A program made the translations under genes and the position numbers. DNA of 64,000 nucleotides from DATKYQ01 sp964640665 (GTDB lineage Bacteria; Myxococcota; B64-G9). Every line of letters begins with the position of its first letter. The stretch's first letter is position 1. Positions 7,864 to 16,387 of this stretch are shown piece by piece. The notes beneath the pieces were generated by a model that was not told where the DNA came from, searched no databases, and saw only the letters and a list, made by a program, of their open reading frames with translations. Location of the stretch: NCBI GenBank assembly GCA_964640665.1, contig CAZXHT010000022.1, forward strand, positions 4,394 through 68,393, written 5' to 3'.

Positions 7864-10623
7864 ATGCAGACGGAACAGGTGAGAAATGATGAAGAAGAAA
7901 GGGCTGGTCCTGGAAATGGTGGAAAGACTGCCCATGATCCCGATCTGACAGCCCGGCCCGCTGACCGGGAGACGGAGACGTTCGAAGAACTCCTGCGGGT
8001 CGCTCACCGTCGCACCGGGGCCATTCCCGCGGAGTTGGTGGTGGAGAAGGTGATGGCGGTGACCCGGACCGGTGACTGGCCGCTGCGACGGGGCGCTCTG
8101 GAAGCGCTGCTTCGCCGTTTCACCTTCGCGCGTCGGGACGAACTGGTCGTGTCCCGCCGGCCGCGGGGAAAGGGCGTGCTCGGCATCTACGAGACGCGGC
8201 GCAAGGGAACCGGCGGCCGGGGGAAAACGGCGCCGCGATCGCGGCCGTATCGCACGCTGCTTTGCGGGGTGGATCCGCCGGCCGGGAGCTGTGACTGTCC
8301 GGATTACCAGCGAAGCGGGCTGGGCCTGTGCAAGCACCTGCTGGTGGTGCTGGACGAGCTGGCGGGCAAGCCCAGCAAGTGGGGCCGGGCTCGGCAGGAG
8401 CAATCGCGGATCGGTCCCCGGGCGGGGCCTCCGCGCCTGATCTGGGATCCGGTGCGGCCGCTCACCGGAGCCGGGGATTGGCTCCTGCGGGTGGCCTGGC
8501 ATCCGGGGAAGGGGGCGAACGGCCGTCCCTCCGGCGGTAAGACCGTGGAGGCCGCCAGCCGCTGGTTCCAGTCGGACAACGGCGGCCCGGGTGCTCTCGG
8601 CGGGCGGGATCTCGACGATCCGGCGATTCGCATCGAGCTGATAGAGGATCTACGGCGCCTGGTGCGTTTCGAGGGGCGGCGGCGCGCCGCCGGCGGGTTG
8701 CCCTCGGACCCGGCGCTGGGAGCCCTGCTCGACGACGAGGCCGCCCGGCTCCGCCAGGCGGCGGAGCTTCGGCTGGTCCACCGCCGGGTGAAGTCCTCGC
8801 TGAAAAATTTCAAGCGGCGGGTCTACCCCTACCAGTTCGAGGGCGTCCGGCGCTTCCTGGAAAGCGGGGTCCATCTGCTGGCCGACGACATGGGGCTCGG
8901 CAAGACGGTCGAGGCCATCGCCGCCTGCCACGTGCTCTGGCACCAGGGCAAGGTGTCCCGGGGGCTTCTGGTTGTGCCGGCGAGCCTCAAGACTCAGTGG
9001 CAGCGCGAGTGGCAGGCCTGCACCGACATTCCCGTTCAGGTGGTGGATGGGTCGCCCGAGGAGCGGGCGGCGATCTATCGCCGCCACCGCCGGCGAGGAT
9101 TCCTGGTAGCCAACTACGAGCAGGTGCTCAGGGACCTGCCCTTGATGCATCGCTTCCGGCCCGACCTGATGGTGCTCGACGAGGCCCAGCGCATCAAGAA
9201 CTGGGCCACCAAGACCGCCGCGTACATCAAGCGGCTCAAACCCCCGCTGAGGCTGGTGCTCACCGGTACGCCCATGGAAAACCGGATCGAGGAACTCGCT
9301 TCGATCATGGATTGGGTGGACGACCGGGCCATTGAGCCCAAGTGGCGCCTGGGCCCCTGGCACGCGATGGCAGCCGACGGTCGCAAGAGCATCGTCGGGG
9401 CGCGCAACCTGCAGACGCTGCGCACGCGACTGGGCCCGTGCCTGACCCGGCGCGTGCGGCAGGAGGTGCTGGATCAGCTACCCGAGCGGACCGACACCCA
9501 GCTGCCGGTGCCCATGACCGGGGCCCAGCAGGACGCCCACGACGAACTTGACCGGCCCATCGCCCAGATAGTGGCCCGGGCCGGGAAGCGCCCGCTCACC
9601 CATGCGGAGTTCCTGCGGCTGATGCAGCTTCTGACCTCCCAGCGGATCCTGTGCAACGGGATGGCGCAGCACGACTTCGAGGAGATGTGGCCGACCATCC
9701 AGGCCACCGAGCGGCCCAACCCTCGCCTTCTCGATCGGCTTCAGAGTCCCAAGCTTACGGAGTTCCGTGAACTGGTGGCCCAGATTGTCCTGGAGCAGCG
9801 GCGCAAGGTGGTGGTTTTCAGCCAGTGGCGCCGCATGCTGCAGCTCGCCCACTGGGCCGTCGGGGACCTGCTCGGCGACGCGGCCCTGCGGGCGGTGTTC
9901 TTCACCGGCCGCGAGAACCAGCGCCGGCGCACGCAGAACGTGGTTGACTTCCACGACGACCCGTCCGCCTGTCTGCTTTTATGCAGCGACGCAGGCGGGG
10001 TGGGGCTGAACCTCCAGCACGCGGCCAGCTGCATGGTGTGCCTGGACCTGCCATGGAACCCGGCGGTGCTCGAGCAGCGTGTCGGGCGCATCTATCGTCT
10101 CGGCCAGAAGCATCCCATCGAGGTGTACCACCTGGTGAGCGAGACCGGCATCGAGGGTCGCATCGCCGGTCTTATCGGCGACAAGCAGGCGCTGTTCAAA
10201 GGCCTGTTCGACGGGAGCAGCGACGAGGTTCGCTTCGACCACTCGGGCTCGTTCATCGGTCGCCTGGAGCGGATCGTGAAGCCGGTGGAGGTGCCGGATC
10301 TCGACGAGGAGGCCGAGGAGCCGGACGAGGTGGAGCCGCCGGCCGCGACCGCGTACCCCCGGCCGGGGGGAGAAGAAGAACCACGAATGGATGACGTCGA
10401 GCCGGATCACCGGCCGCCGGCGCAGGCGCCTCCATCCGGCGCCAGTATTCGCTCGATGCTCTCCAGCATAGCGGTCATGCGAACCCCGGCCGGGGGGATC
10501 GCCATCGAGGCCCCGCCCGAGGCGGCCGACACCCTGGCCGCCATGTTCTCCGGCATGGCCGAGCTTCTCGCCCGGGCGGCGCACGACGACAGCGAGCGCG
10601 AGGATCGCTCCCCGCCCGGCTGA
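7864..10623 (+). CDS. SWIM zinc-finger SNF2-family helicase
   Basis: 919 residues from the ATG at 7864, which has GGGAGG 8 nt upstream; an in-frame ATG at 7771 is the long alternative. Near residue 140 a SWIM zinc finger (CDCPDYQRSGLGLCKHLL) is seen. The SNF2 motor follows: DMGLGKT (Walker A), VLDEAQRIKN (DEAQ), LTGTPMENR (motif III), then VVVFSQWRRML, SDAGGVGLNL and EQRVGRIYRLGQ (C-terminal RecA lobe). The last about 120 residues are acidic and low complexity. SWIM-SNF2 proteins remodel nucleoprotein or act in DNA repair, and several belong to defence loci. It stands between two toxin-antitoxin-like pairs, so a defence role is possible but not shown. Confidence 0.88.
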   Translation: MQTEQVRNDEEERAGPGNGGKTAHDPDLTARPADRETETFEELLRVAHRRTGAIPAELVVEKVMAVTRTGDWPLRRGALEALLRRFTFARRDELVVSRRPRGKGVLGIYETRRKGTGGRGKTAPRSRPYRTLLCGVDPPAGSCDCPDYQRSGLGLCKHLLVVLDELAGKPSKWGRARQEQSRIGPRAGPPRLIWDPVRPLTGAGDWLLRVAWHPGKGANGRPSGGKTVEAASRWFQSDNGGPGALGGRDLDDPAIRIELIEDLRRLVRFEGRRRAAGGLPSDPALGALLDDEAARLRQAAELRLVHRRVKSSLKNFKRRVYPYQFEGVRRFLESGVHLLADDMGLGKTVEAIAACHVLWHQGKVSRGLLVVPASLKTQWQREWQACTDIPVQVVDGSPEERAAIYRRHRRRGFLVANYEQVLRDLPLMHRFRPDLMVLDEAQRIKNWATKTAAYIKRLKPPLRLVLTGTPMENRIEELASIMDWVDDRAIEPKWRLGPWHAMAADGRKSIVGARNLQTLRTRLGPCLTRRVRQEVLDQLPERTDTQLPVPMTGAQQDAHDELDRPIAQIVARAGKRPLTHAEFLRLMQLLTSQRILCNGMAQHDFEEMWPTIQATERPNPRLLDRLQSPKLTEFRELVAQIVLEQRRKVVVFSQWRRMLQLAHWAVGDLLGDAALRAVFFTGRENQRRRTQNVVDFHDDPSACLLLCSDAGGVGLNLQHAASCMVCLDLPWNPAVLEQRVGRIYRLGQKHPIEVYHLVSETGIEGRIAGLIGDKQALFKGLFDGSSDEVRFDHSGSFIGRLERIVKPVEVPDLDEEAEEPDEVEPPAATAYPRPGGEEEPRMDDVEPDHRPPAQAPPSGASIRSMLSSIAVMRTPAGGIAIEAPPEAADTLAAMFSGMAELLARAAHDDSEREDRSPPG

Positions 10624-10758
10624 AACCGCCTCCTTGGTCGCTCGCAAGATACGATATTTACACGGTGGATTGGGGTTACCGGAAGGGCACCCTGGGAGAT
10701 CCTGGCTCAACCGAAACGCCGAGCGGATCTGCTGCCGGCCAGACATTTGCGTGGAAGG

Positions 10759-10786
10759 AGATATTCGAATACAATACCTTGAATAT
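10759..10786 (+). promoter_or_regulatory. Inverted repeat ATATTC-N14-GAATAT upstream of nucleotidyltransferase-like gene
   Basis: ATATTC (10761-10766) and GAATAT (10781-10786) face each other about 45 nt before the start at 10831. Spacing of two helical turns makes a dimeric repressor site plausible. No clear -35/-10 pair was found. Confidence 0.3.
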
Positions 10787-10830
10787 ACGGATGCCGGCAG
10801 GCCACTGGTATTGCCGGTGTGTGGGATGCC

Positions 10831-11367
10831 ATGGATGCACAGCGTCTGCTCCGAATATTCGAGCAACTCGACGAAGCACTGACCGAAACTACCCAGCTCG
10901 ATATTCGAGGTGGCGCGGCCGCTCTAGCTCTTGGCTTGACCGGCCGTGTTACCATCGATATCGACGTCCTGCCCGACTCCAGATTCATCGAAGCAGACCT
11001 GCACATGGCCTGCCGCTCGATAGGGATCGGATTCAATCCCCGGGACAAGGATATTAGCGAAGAGGATTATCTGGAAGTTGTACCGGAGGAAACCCTGGTT
11101 TTACCAATCCCCTCTAAAGACGTTCCTTACAATACCGTCTTTCGGGGACGCCACCTCACCGTCCGAACGCCGCCCGCCGCCGATCTGGTGGTCGGGAAAT
11201 TGAAACGCATCGAGCCCGAGGATCTCACCGACATCGAGTTCCTCATTTCCAAGTTCGACCTGAAGGAGGGCGATATCAAGGAGAGTTATTCACGCCTGCC
11301 TCACCGGTTTCAAGAGGATCACGTCATCAAGGATAATCTCCGCTACGTTCTGGAGGATTTCTTTTGA
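10831..11367 (+). CDS. DUF6036-like nucleotidyltransferase-fold protein
   Basis: 178 residues from the ATG at 10831; a start 12 nt upstream is also open. DIRGGAAALALGL followed by VTIDIDVLPDSRFIEADLH is the GG...DxD arrangement of minimal nucleotidyltransferases. VRTPPAADLVVGKLKRIEPEDLTDIEFL is the conserved helix pair of DUF6036/AbiEii-like proteins (the family pattern is LVVxKLxR.x.+D.xDI). The next gene starts inside its stop codon, so the two form a coupled pair resembling MNT-type or AbiE-type toxin-antitoxin modules. Which partner is the toxin is not clear from sequence. Confidence 0.6.
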   Translation: MDAQRLLRIFEQLDEALTETTQLDIRGGAAALALGLTGRVTIDIDVLPDSRFIEADLHMACRSIGIGFNPRDKDISEEDYLEVVPEETLVLPIPSKDVPYNTVFRGRHLTVRTPPAADLVVGKLKRIEPEDLTDIEFLISKFDLKEGDIKESYSRLPHRFQEDHVIKDNLRYVLEDFF

Positions 11368-11849
11368 GTCGCCGGTATTCGGAAACACGGGAAAACACCC
11401 GCCGGGCGGGTTGGGAGCGCCTGGTCTTGCAATTCATCGATGATTGCGCGACGGGGAGTGCCCGCGATCTCACCTATTGGGCTCAGCAATTGGCCTACGC
11501 ACCTGTTTTCGTGAATGCCTTTGCCGTCTGGCTCCGAGAGAACCGGCCGGATGCCGGGCAGACCGGGAAATTACTCGCAGCCATCGAGTTGGCCTTGAAC
11601 GGCCTGGACGCCCTACCCGAAGTCCACGAAATCGACTCAAGCGCCCTGCTTCGACTGGCCAGGCGCCAGGCGGACGCCCTGGGCTTGAGGCGTCGCATGG
11701 TACTGAAAAGCCTTTCCCGCCGTCTCGGGCGCGACTTGGACGGGCTTCCCATGGGCTTTGTACCGCATCGCATGCTGCGCTCATATCCCCTGATCGGATG
11801 GAAACCTGAAGCGGAGTTGGCAGGAGTTGATGCCGGGCGCGTCAACTAG
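11364..11849 (+). CDS. Unknown Arg-rich partner of the DUF6036-like gene
   Basis: 161 residues from a TTG that overlaps the upstream stop (TTTTGAG). The protein is basic, with Arg-rich helices (LLRLARRQADALGLRRRMVL). No catalytic motif, signal peptide or membrane span is seen. The coupled start and the isolated position of the pair suggest that it works with the nucleotidyltransferase-like protein. I do not recognise the family. Confidence 0.55.
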   Translation: MSRRYSETRENTRRAGWERLVLQFIDDCATGSARDLTYWAQQLAYAPVFVNAFAVWLRENRPDAGQTGKLLAAIELALNGLDALPEVHEIDSSALLRLARRQADALGLRRRMVLKSLSRRLGRDLDGLPMGFVPHRMLRSYPLIGWKPEAELAGVDAGRVN

Positions 11850-11881
11850 CGAACCTTGAACCAGTTCAGATTGCGGCTTTT

Positions 11882-12010
11882 TCAGTAGGATCCAGTTACT
11901 GCCAGCGAGACGCCCACACCCGGGGCGTCCACGCCACTTTGTTTATGAATTCTTTCGGCAGTCTGGTCAACGGATAATCGTTCGCCATCGGACCAAATGA
12001 TTCGTCTCAT
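11882..12010 (-). CDS. Possible 42-residue small protein at the end of the TonB operon
   Basis: An ATG at 12010 lies 3 nt after the stop of the TPR gene and opens a frame of 42 residues (MRRIIWSDGERLSVDQTAER and onward) before a TGA at 11884-11882. There is no strong ribosome site, but translational coupling to the gene before it is possible. The composition is ordinary and soluble. It is reported because it is the only open frame in the 11850-12013 gap that continues the operon; it may be chance. Confidence 0.3.
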   Translation of the reverse strand: MRRIIWSDGERLSVDQTAERIHKQSGVDAPGVGVSLAVTGSY

Positions 12011-12013
12011 GAC

Positions 12014-13333
12014 TCAATCCAGGAGTCTTTTCCGTCGTTCGGCTATTGTCCTCAGCAGCCCGGCCGCACTGCCGGTCAACGCCGGATCCCGTATCTGTCT
12101 ACATAGCTTCTCCGCACGGTCGAGATCTCCTACTCTTAGATTGGCGTAGGCCAAACGATACTTATTAGTGTCATTCAGTGCTCTTGCGGCAATGAGAGGT
12201 TGTGCCAGCGATGCCGCTCGACCGAAATGACTCCCCCCGATATAGATGGCCAATCTCTGCGAGAGGCGCTTCTTCGGATCTCTTACTCGCTCATTCATTT
12301 CAATAGCTTCACGGAAGCGACCTACAAGCCGGAAATACTCTGCGCCGGCAAAGGCGTAGTCACCTCCCGCCAGCGTGGCCCGGCGCAAAAGCCTTGCGGC
12401 AGCCAGTGTCCGTCGGTCGGTTGAGTATGCGAAAGCCAGCCGGGCGAGTATCTCTGGATCTTGTTTGAATCGAAGGGCGGCTCCCTCCAGAATTACCTCC
12501 GCCTCGCGTGGCCGCCCCGTCTTGCGCAGGGCCTCGCCCAGAACCAGGTATGCGTCGCGATCGTCAGGCCTCCTGGCCAGGTACTCACCGCCCTTCTTCA
12601 TCGCCGCGGCATAGAGACCTGCTTTGATCAGCAACAGTGCCTGTTCCCTGATCAATTCGGCGTGTGCGGCGAACGAACGCCGAGCCTGCTCCAGCGTTCC
12701 GTAGGCTTGCTCGACAAAACCGAGCCTCTCCTCGACCCGGGCTTTCAGCTGGAAATACGAGGGAAGCTTTTTGCCGATGGCCTTGCCCTTTTCGAGCGCG
12801 TCCAGGGATTCCTGGTATCTATCGGTTTGAAAGTAAGCCTGTGCAGAATACAACCAGATCGCGGTCTGGTTGGGTTTGAGTTCCAGCGCTCTTGCGAAAT
12901 GGGAAATAGCCTTCTTGAACCGATTTCTTTTAATGGCCAAGATACCGCGAAAACTCTCCAGTACCGCCTCGTCTCCTTCCAGACCATTCAGGAGTTTTTC
13001 GGCTTCTTCTATTTTTCCCGCGTTTATCAGCTCTTGCACAAACTGTATGGGGTTGGCCTCACCCTTGTCGAGGTGGTTGCGCTGATTGCCCTTGTATCGT
13101 TTTCGGCCTCGCCGGCGTCTTCTTCTCTGTCCCTTTCCACGGCCCCATCCATGTCCACGCCCTCTACCTTTCCTGCGACGAAATTTACGCCCGCGGCCAA
13201 ATCCATTGTCGGTATCTTTCTCCCAACTTTCCTCCTGATTTTTATTCTCCTTTTCTTCTCCTCGACTCTCGTCGGCATGAACAGGCCATGCGAGACTGGA
13301 GAAAAAAACGATCATCACAAGCCAGATGCGCAT
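12014..13333 (-). CDS. Exported TPR protein of the TonB operon
   Basis: 439 residues with a signal peptide (cleavage after AWPVHA, residue 20). A very basic Lys/Arg/Gly stretch follows (about residues 45-85, GRGRGHGWGRGKGQRRRRRR). From about residue 95 to the end there are tandem TPR helices, e.g. AISHFARALELKPNQTAIW and AEVILEGAALRFKQDPEILA. In TtpC-type TonB systems a periplasmic TPR protein is commonly encoded last and is thought to help couple the complex to the envelope. It starts 1 nt after tonB ends. The polybasic segment is unusual for an exported protein and might touch LPS or nucleic acid; that is inference. Confidence 0.75.
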   Translation of the reverse strand: MRIWLVMIVFFSSLAWPVHADESRGEEKENKNQEESWEKDTDNGFGRGRKFRRRKGRGRGHGWGRGKGQRRRRRRGRKRYKGNQRNHLDKGEANPIQFVQELINAGKIEEAEKLLNGLEGDEAVLESFRGILAIKRNRFKKAISHFARALELKPNQTAIWLYSAQAYFQTDRYQESLDALEKGKAIGKKLPSYFQLKARVEERLGFVEQAYGTLEQARRSFAAHAELIREQALLLIKAGLYAAAMKKGGEYLARRPDDRDAYLVLGEALRKTGRPREAEVILEGAALRFKQDPEILARLAFAYSTDRRTLAAARLLRRATLAGGDYAFAGAEYFRLVGRFREAIEMNERVRDPKKRLSQRLAIYIGGSHFGRAASLAQPLIAARALNDTNKYRLAYANLRVGDLDRAEKLCRQIRDPALTGSAAGLLRTIAERRKRLLD

Positions 13334-13334
13334 A

Positions 13335-13970
13335 TCAATCCTCCAGCTTGAACACGATTTTCTGGCGGCAGAGCACGGCCACGGGCCGGCCCCTGAAGCG
13401 AGCAGGAGAGAACTGGTAATGTCGTACGGCTCTTTCGGCCGCAGCCTCGAATACGCCGGGTGGTTTCGACTTCACCACCCAGACTTTCTCTACCTTCCCG
13501 GAAGCCGAGATCTGAAGCTTGAAAACCACGTATCCCTCAATGCCACGGTCCTCGGCTGATGCGGGGTATTCGGGGACCACCCTGCGCGTAATCCGCGGGG
13601 GGTCATCCACGGCCTCTTCTTTCAGGATGAATCCCACGTTCCAACCCTGTTGTTGGCCCAACAGGTCACTCAATAGATCGACGCGGCCGATGTTCGGCAT
13701 CAAGTTTGCCGACGAGATGCTTGAAGGTAGATTCGGGACAGGCATTGGCACGGCCCGCGGGCGTGCTCTCGCTACCTGTTGCCTGATATGATGCCGGCGC
13801 TGCTTCTCGGGCGGTTCTTGCAGGTGAATGGCGCTGGTGGTTGCCTCGGCGTTCCTCACGGACGCGTGCACATACTTGTTGACCCTGATCATCAGATACA
13901 GGCCGGCGCCATTCACCAGTAGCGCCAGCAGAAAGGCCAATGCAATTCTGATCCAGCGCCCGCGGATCAT
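13335..13970 (-). CDS. tonB: TonB-family energy transducer
   Basis: 211 residues from the ATG at 13970, which overlaps the exbD stop (ATGA). A single N-terminal membrane anchor (IRIALAFLLALLVNGAGLYL) is followed by a proline-containing spacer. The C-terminal domain (about 130-211) has VVPEYPASAEDRGIEGYVVF and ends QKIVFKLED, the TonB_C fold that contacts the TonB box of receptors. It carries proton-motive energy from ExbB/ExbD to the outer-membrane receptor encoded first in the same operon. Confidence 0.85.
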   Translation of the reverse strand: MIRGRWIRIALAFLLALLVNGAGLYLMIRVNKYVHASVRNAEATTSAIHLQEPPEKQRRHHIRQQVARARPRAVPMPVPNLPSSISSANLMPNIGRVDLLSDLLGQQQGWNVGFILKEEAVDDPPRITRRVVPEYPASAEDRGIEGYVVFKLQISASGKVEKVWVVKSKPPGVFEAAAERAVRHYQFSPARFRGRPVAVLCRQKIVFKLED

Positions 13971-14377
13971 ATTTCCTGCTCTACGGCCACGCCCACGTCC
14001 TTCGCGCCGGCCAGTCGGCACTGGTCCACGATGTCCACGAGCAGTCCGGTTTGCACGTGCCGATCGGCGATAACGAGCACGGTCTTGATCCGCTGGCGCG
14101 AAATGATCTCGTGGAGCCTGGCTTGAAGCATCCAGGATTTGACCGGCTGCGCGTCCACGAAAAGCTCTCCGCGACGTCCCACCGAGACCCGCACCGACCG
14201 GTTATCCGCCTGCCGGGCCGTCTTTGCGCCCGGACGCTCGATCGCAATCTTCGCATCCCGCACGAAGGTGGTGGTGACCATGAAGAAGATGAGCAAGATG
14301 AATACCATATCTATGAGCGGCGCGATGTTGATCTCGCTCTCCTGCCTCCGCCGCCCGGTTGCCGGTCCCAAGCTCAT
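13967..14377 (-). CDS. exbD: ExbD-like biopolymer transport protein
   Basis: 136 residues. INIAPLIDMVFILLIFFMV is the single membrane span with the essential membrane Asp (PLID). The periplasmic domain follows with VRVSVGRRGELFVD and a C-terminal region that usually dimerises. Overlaps with exbB upstream (4 nt) and tonB downstream (4 nt) show one tightly coupled transcript. Confidence 0.9.
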   Translation of the reverse strand: MSLGPATGRRRQESEINIAPLIDMVFILLIFFMVTTTFVRDAKIAIERPGAKTARQADNRSVRVSVGRRGELFVDAQPVKSWMLQARLHEIISRQRIKTVLVIADRHVQTGLLVDIVDQCRLAGAKDVGVAVEQEI

Positions 14378-14982
14378 GCCGCCTCCTTTACGAGTCCACT
14401 GGCCACTCGCATGAGGTGCTCTCTCCCCCGCAGCATTTCTGTCACGAGGGCTTCTTCTCTGCGATCCAGAAGTCTTCCGGCTATGACTCCGAGGATGGCC
14501 ACGAAAAGGCCCATCTGGGTGCTAATAAGGGCCTCGGCGATACCTCCCGCCACTCCTCCGCTCTGGGTAAACAACTCCATCGCGGTCAGCGAGCAGAACG
14601 TCTCGATCATCCCGCTTACCGTGCCCAGGAGACCCAGCAGGGGCGCCACGCCGCACAGGCTGCGGATGATCCGGCGGTACCGGGAAAGCTGCTGCTTCGA
14701 CTCCATCACCAGGAGGTCAAGTCTCTCCCTGCTCAGAATGCCGAACCTCCCAATCTCGCTCGCTCCGCGCTGGAGGAAATCGTCGAGAAGGCCCCGCGAG
14801 GGGCGCGCCTGCCCGGGATCGAGAAACATCTTACGTATCTTGATGATGAGATCGCCTCGAAAGCCTCGCCGCAGCATCTGAATCCGCAGGCCGATGAGTG
14901 TCCACAGCGCCACTCCGACAAGGAGCAATGCCGGCATGACGAAGCCGCCCATTGCCAGATAGTTTATTAGCTGCTCAAACAT
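14374..14982 (-). CDS. exbB: ExbB/TolQ-type proton channel subunit
   Basis: 202 residues from the ATG at 14982 (MFEQLINYL), which overlaps the end of the upstream ttpC-like gene; the longer frame starting at 15036 has no support. Three membrane spans are visible: one near residues 10-30 and the pair carrying GVAPLLGLLGTVSGMIETF and ALISTQMGLFVAILGVIAG. These are the MotA/TolQ/ExbB hallmark helices that form the pentameric proton channel around ExbD. Confidence 0.9.
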   Translation of the reverse strand: MFEQLINYLAMGGFVMPALLLVGVALWTLIGLRIQMLRRGFRGDLIIKIRKMFLDPGQARPSRGLLDDFLQRGASEIGRFGILSRERLDLLVMESKQQLSRYRRIIRSLCGVAPLLGLLGTVSGMIETFCSLTAMELFTQSGGVAGGIAEALISTQMGLFVAILGVIAGRLLDRREEALVTEMLRGREHLMRVASGLVKEAA

Positions 14983-16387
14983 CAATGCCTCTCTGACGAG
15001 CCGGGTCCGGATGCTGCGGCCCGTCGATCGAGGCACCCCGGTCGTCGTCCTTCTTCAACAAGTTGCGCTGCTCTCCGCGCATCTTGTTGAGCAAGCCGAG
15101 TGAATTGGTCTCCATGTCGGAAAGCACGTGATCCACCCTCCCGGAAAGCAGGGAGTGAACCAGCAAGGTGGGGATGGCCAGCATCAGGCCGAACTGCGTG
15201 GTCAACAAGGCCTCGGAGATACCACCCGACAGCAGTCGCGGATCCCCGGTGCCATGCTCGGTGATCACGTGAAACGTGCCGATCATTCCGGTGACGGTGC
15301 CCAACAACCCCAGCAGCGGTGCCACCACCGCAATCACGTTCAGGGCCGGCAGAAAACGCTCCAGGATTGGCCTCTCGGCCAGGATGGACTCGTTGACCAG
15401 TTCTTCAAGCTGCGAGCGCGGCAACTCGCGGTTTCGCAGAATCGTCCCCAGCACCCGGGCCACCGCCCCCGGCTCCCGATGGCAATCCTCGGCGGCCTTA
15501 GCCCACTGGACGTTGGATATGCGATCTCCCACCCGCTTCATCAGGCGGCCCGCATTGGTGTGCACCTTTCTCAACGTCACCAGCCGTTCGATGAGGATAA
15601 GCAGTGCTATCACCGCCAGAACAAGTATAGGCCACATCACGAAACCGCCCGCCAGAAAGGTCTCCCAGAGGGTCTTCCCATTGCCTGAAACCCCGCCTCC
15701 CCAATCGAGGGGATCGAAAAGGTACATCCCGACCAGGAGCGGGTCGCCGCCATCGAGAAGGGCCCGAGCTTGTCCGAGCGACTGCTGGTATACTACCTTG
15801 AGCGACCGGGAACCCGCCGGCCCCAAGGCCCCGCCCGTTCCCGGGTCCAGGCTGGTAGCCGCCACCCGAGACAGCCACAGGATGTCGGCTTTCCTCTCTA
15901 AACCGCTGGTGGCGAAGTAGTTGCCCCTCTCGACACGTAGTTTGCCGAGCCGCTCTGCAAGTTGGCAGCCCTGCTTGAAGATTTTCTCGATAACGAGTCT
16001 CGGGTCTTCTTCGCCTTGCTCGACCTCGATCCCATGATGGAGCAAGGTGGAAACGGCTTGATCCAGAGTGTTGTTGAAGAGGGACTCTCTGTTACTGCTT
16101 ACGTTAACTTCTTCTTCTTTCTCGCCGAGTTTTTCCTCTATTACCTCGTTTTCGATCCTTAGCGATGTGACCTCCTCGGATATTTGGATCACCTCGGCGC
16201 GAAGTCGGCTGGCCGCTTCTTTGTATTGCTTTTCCTGTGCATCGATCCGTGAAAGGAGTTGCTGTTTCTCGGCCTTGAGCAATTGAATCTCCTGCCGGTA
16301 AGCCTTCTCCAGAGGAGACTCGGCCCATGCCGCGTGTATCGGCACAAGCAGGACGAGAAGGAGCACGGTGCCGGCTCTACTCGTCAT
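14975..16387 (-). CDS. ttpC: TtpC-like ExbB-family protein
   Basis: 470 residues. A signal peptide (to about 22) leads to a periplasmic coiled-coil domain (about 25-100, EIQLLKAEKQQLLSRIDAQE). A membrane domain from about residue 245 has the ExbB core (VVAPLLGLLGTVTGMIGTFH, then ALLTTQFGLMLAIPTLLVH). This layout matches TtpC of Vibrio-type TonB2 systems, where it is required besides ExbB2/ExbD2 for receptor energisation. It overlaps both neighbours. Confidence 0.85.
   Translation of the reverse strand: MTSRAGTVLLLVLLVPIHAAWAESPLEKAYRQEIQLLKAEKQQLLSRIDAQEKQYKEAASRLRAEVIQISEEVTSLRIENEVIEEKLGEKEEEVNVSSNRESLFNNTLDQAVSTLLHHGIEVEQGEEDPRLVIEKIFKQGCQLAERLGKLRVERGNYFATSGLERKADILWLSRVAATSLDPGTGGALGPAGSRSLKVVYQQSLGQARALLDGGDPLLVGMYLFDPLDWGGGVSGNGKTLWETFLAGGFVMWPILVLAVIALLILIERLVTLRKVHTNAGRLMKRVGDRISNVQWAKAAEDCHREPGAVARVLGTILRNRELPRSQLEELVNESILAERPILERFLPALNVIAVVAPLLGLLGTVTGMIGTFHVITEHGTGDPRLLSGGISEALLTTQFGLMLAIPTLLVHSLLSGRVDHVLSDMETNSLGLLNKMRGEQRNLLKKDDDRGASIDGPQHPDPARQRGIDV

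Noticed and set aside
7459..8502. 347-codon open frame on the minus strand
   Set aside because: Antisense to the PIN gene and the SNF2 helicase; Pro/Arg/Gly-rich composition typical of shadow frames in high-GC DNA; no ribosome site or domain.
12461..13351. 296-codon plus-strand frame
   Set aside because: Antisense to the exported TPR gene, whose signal peptide and repeats are convincing.
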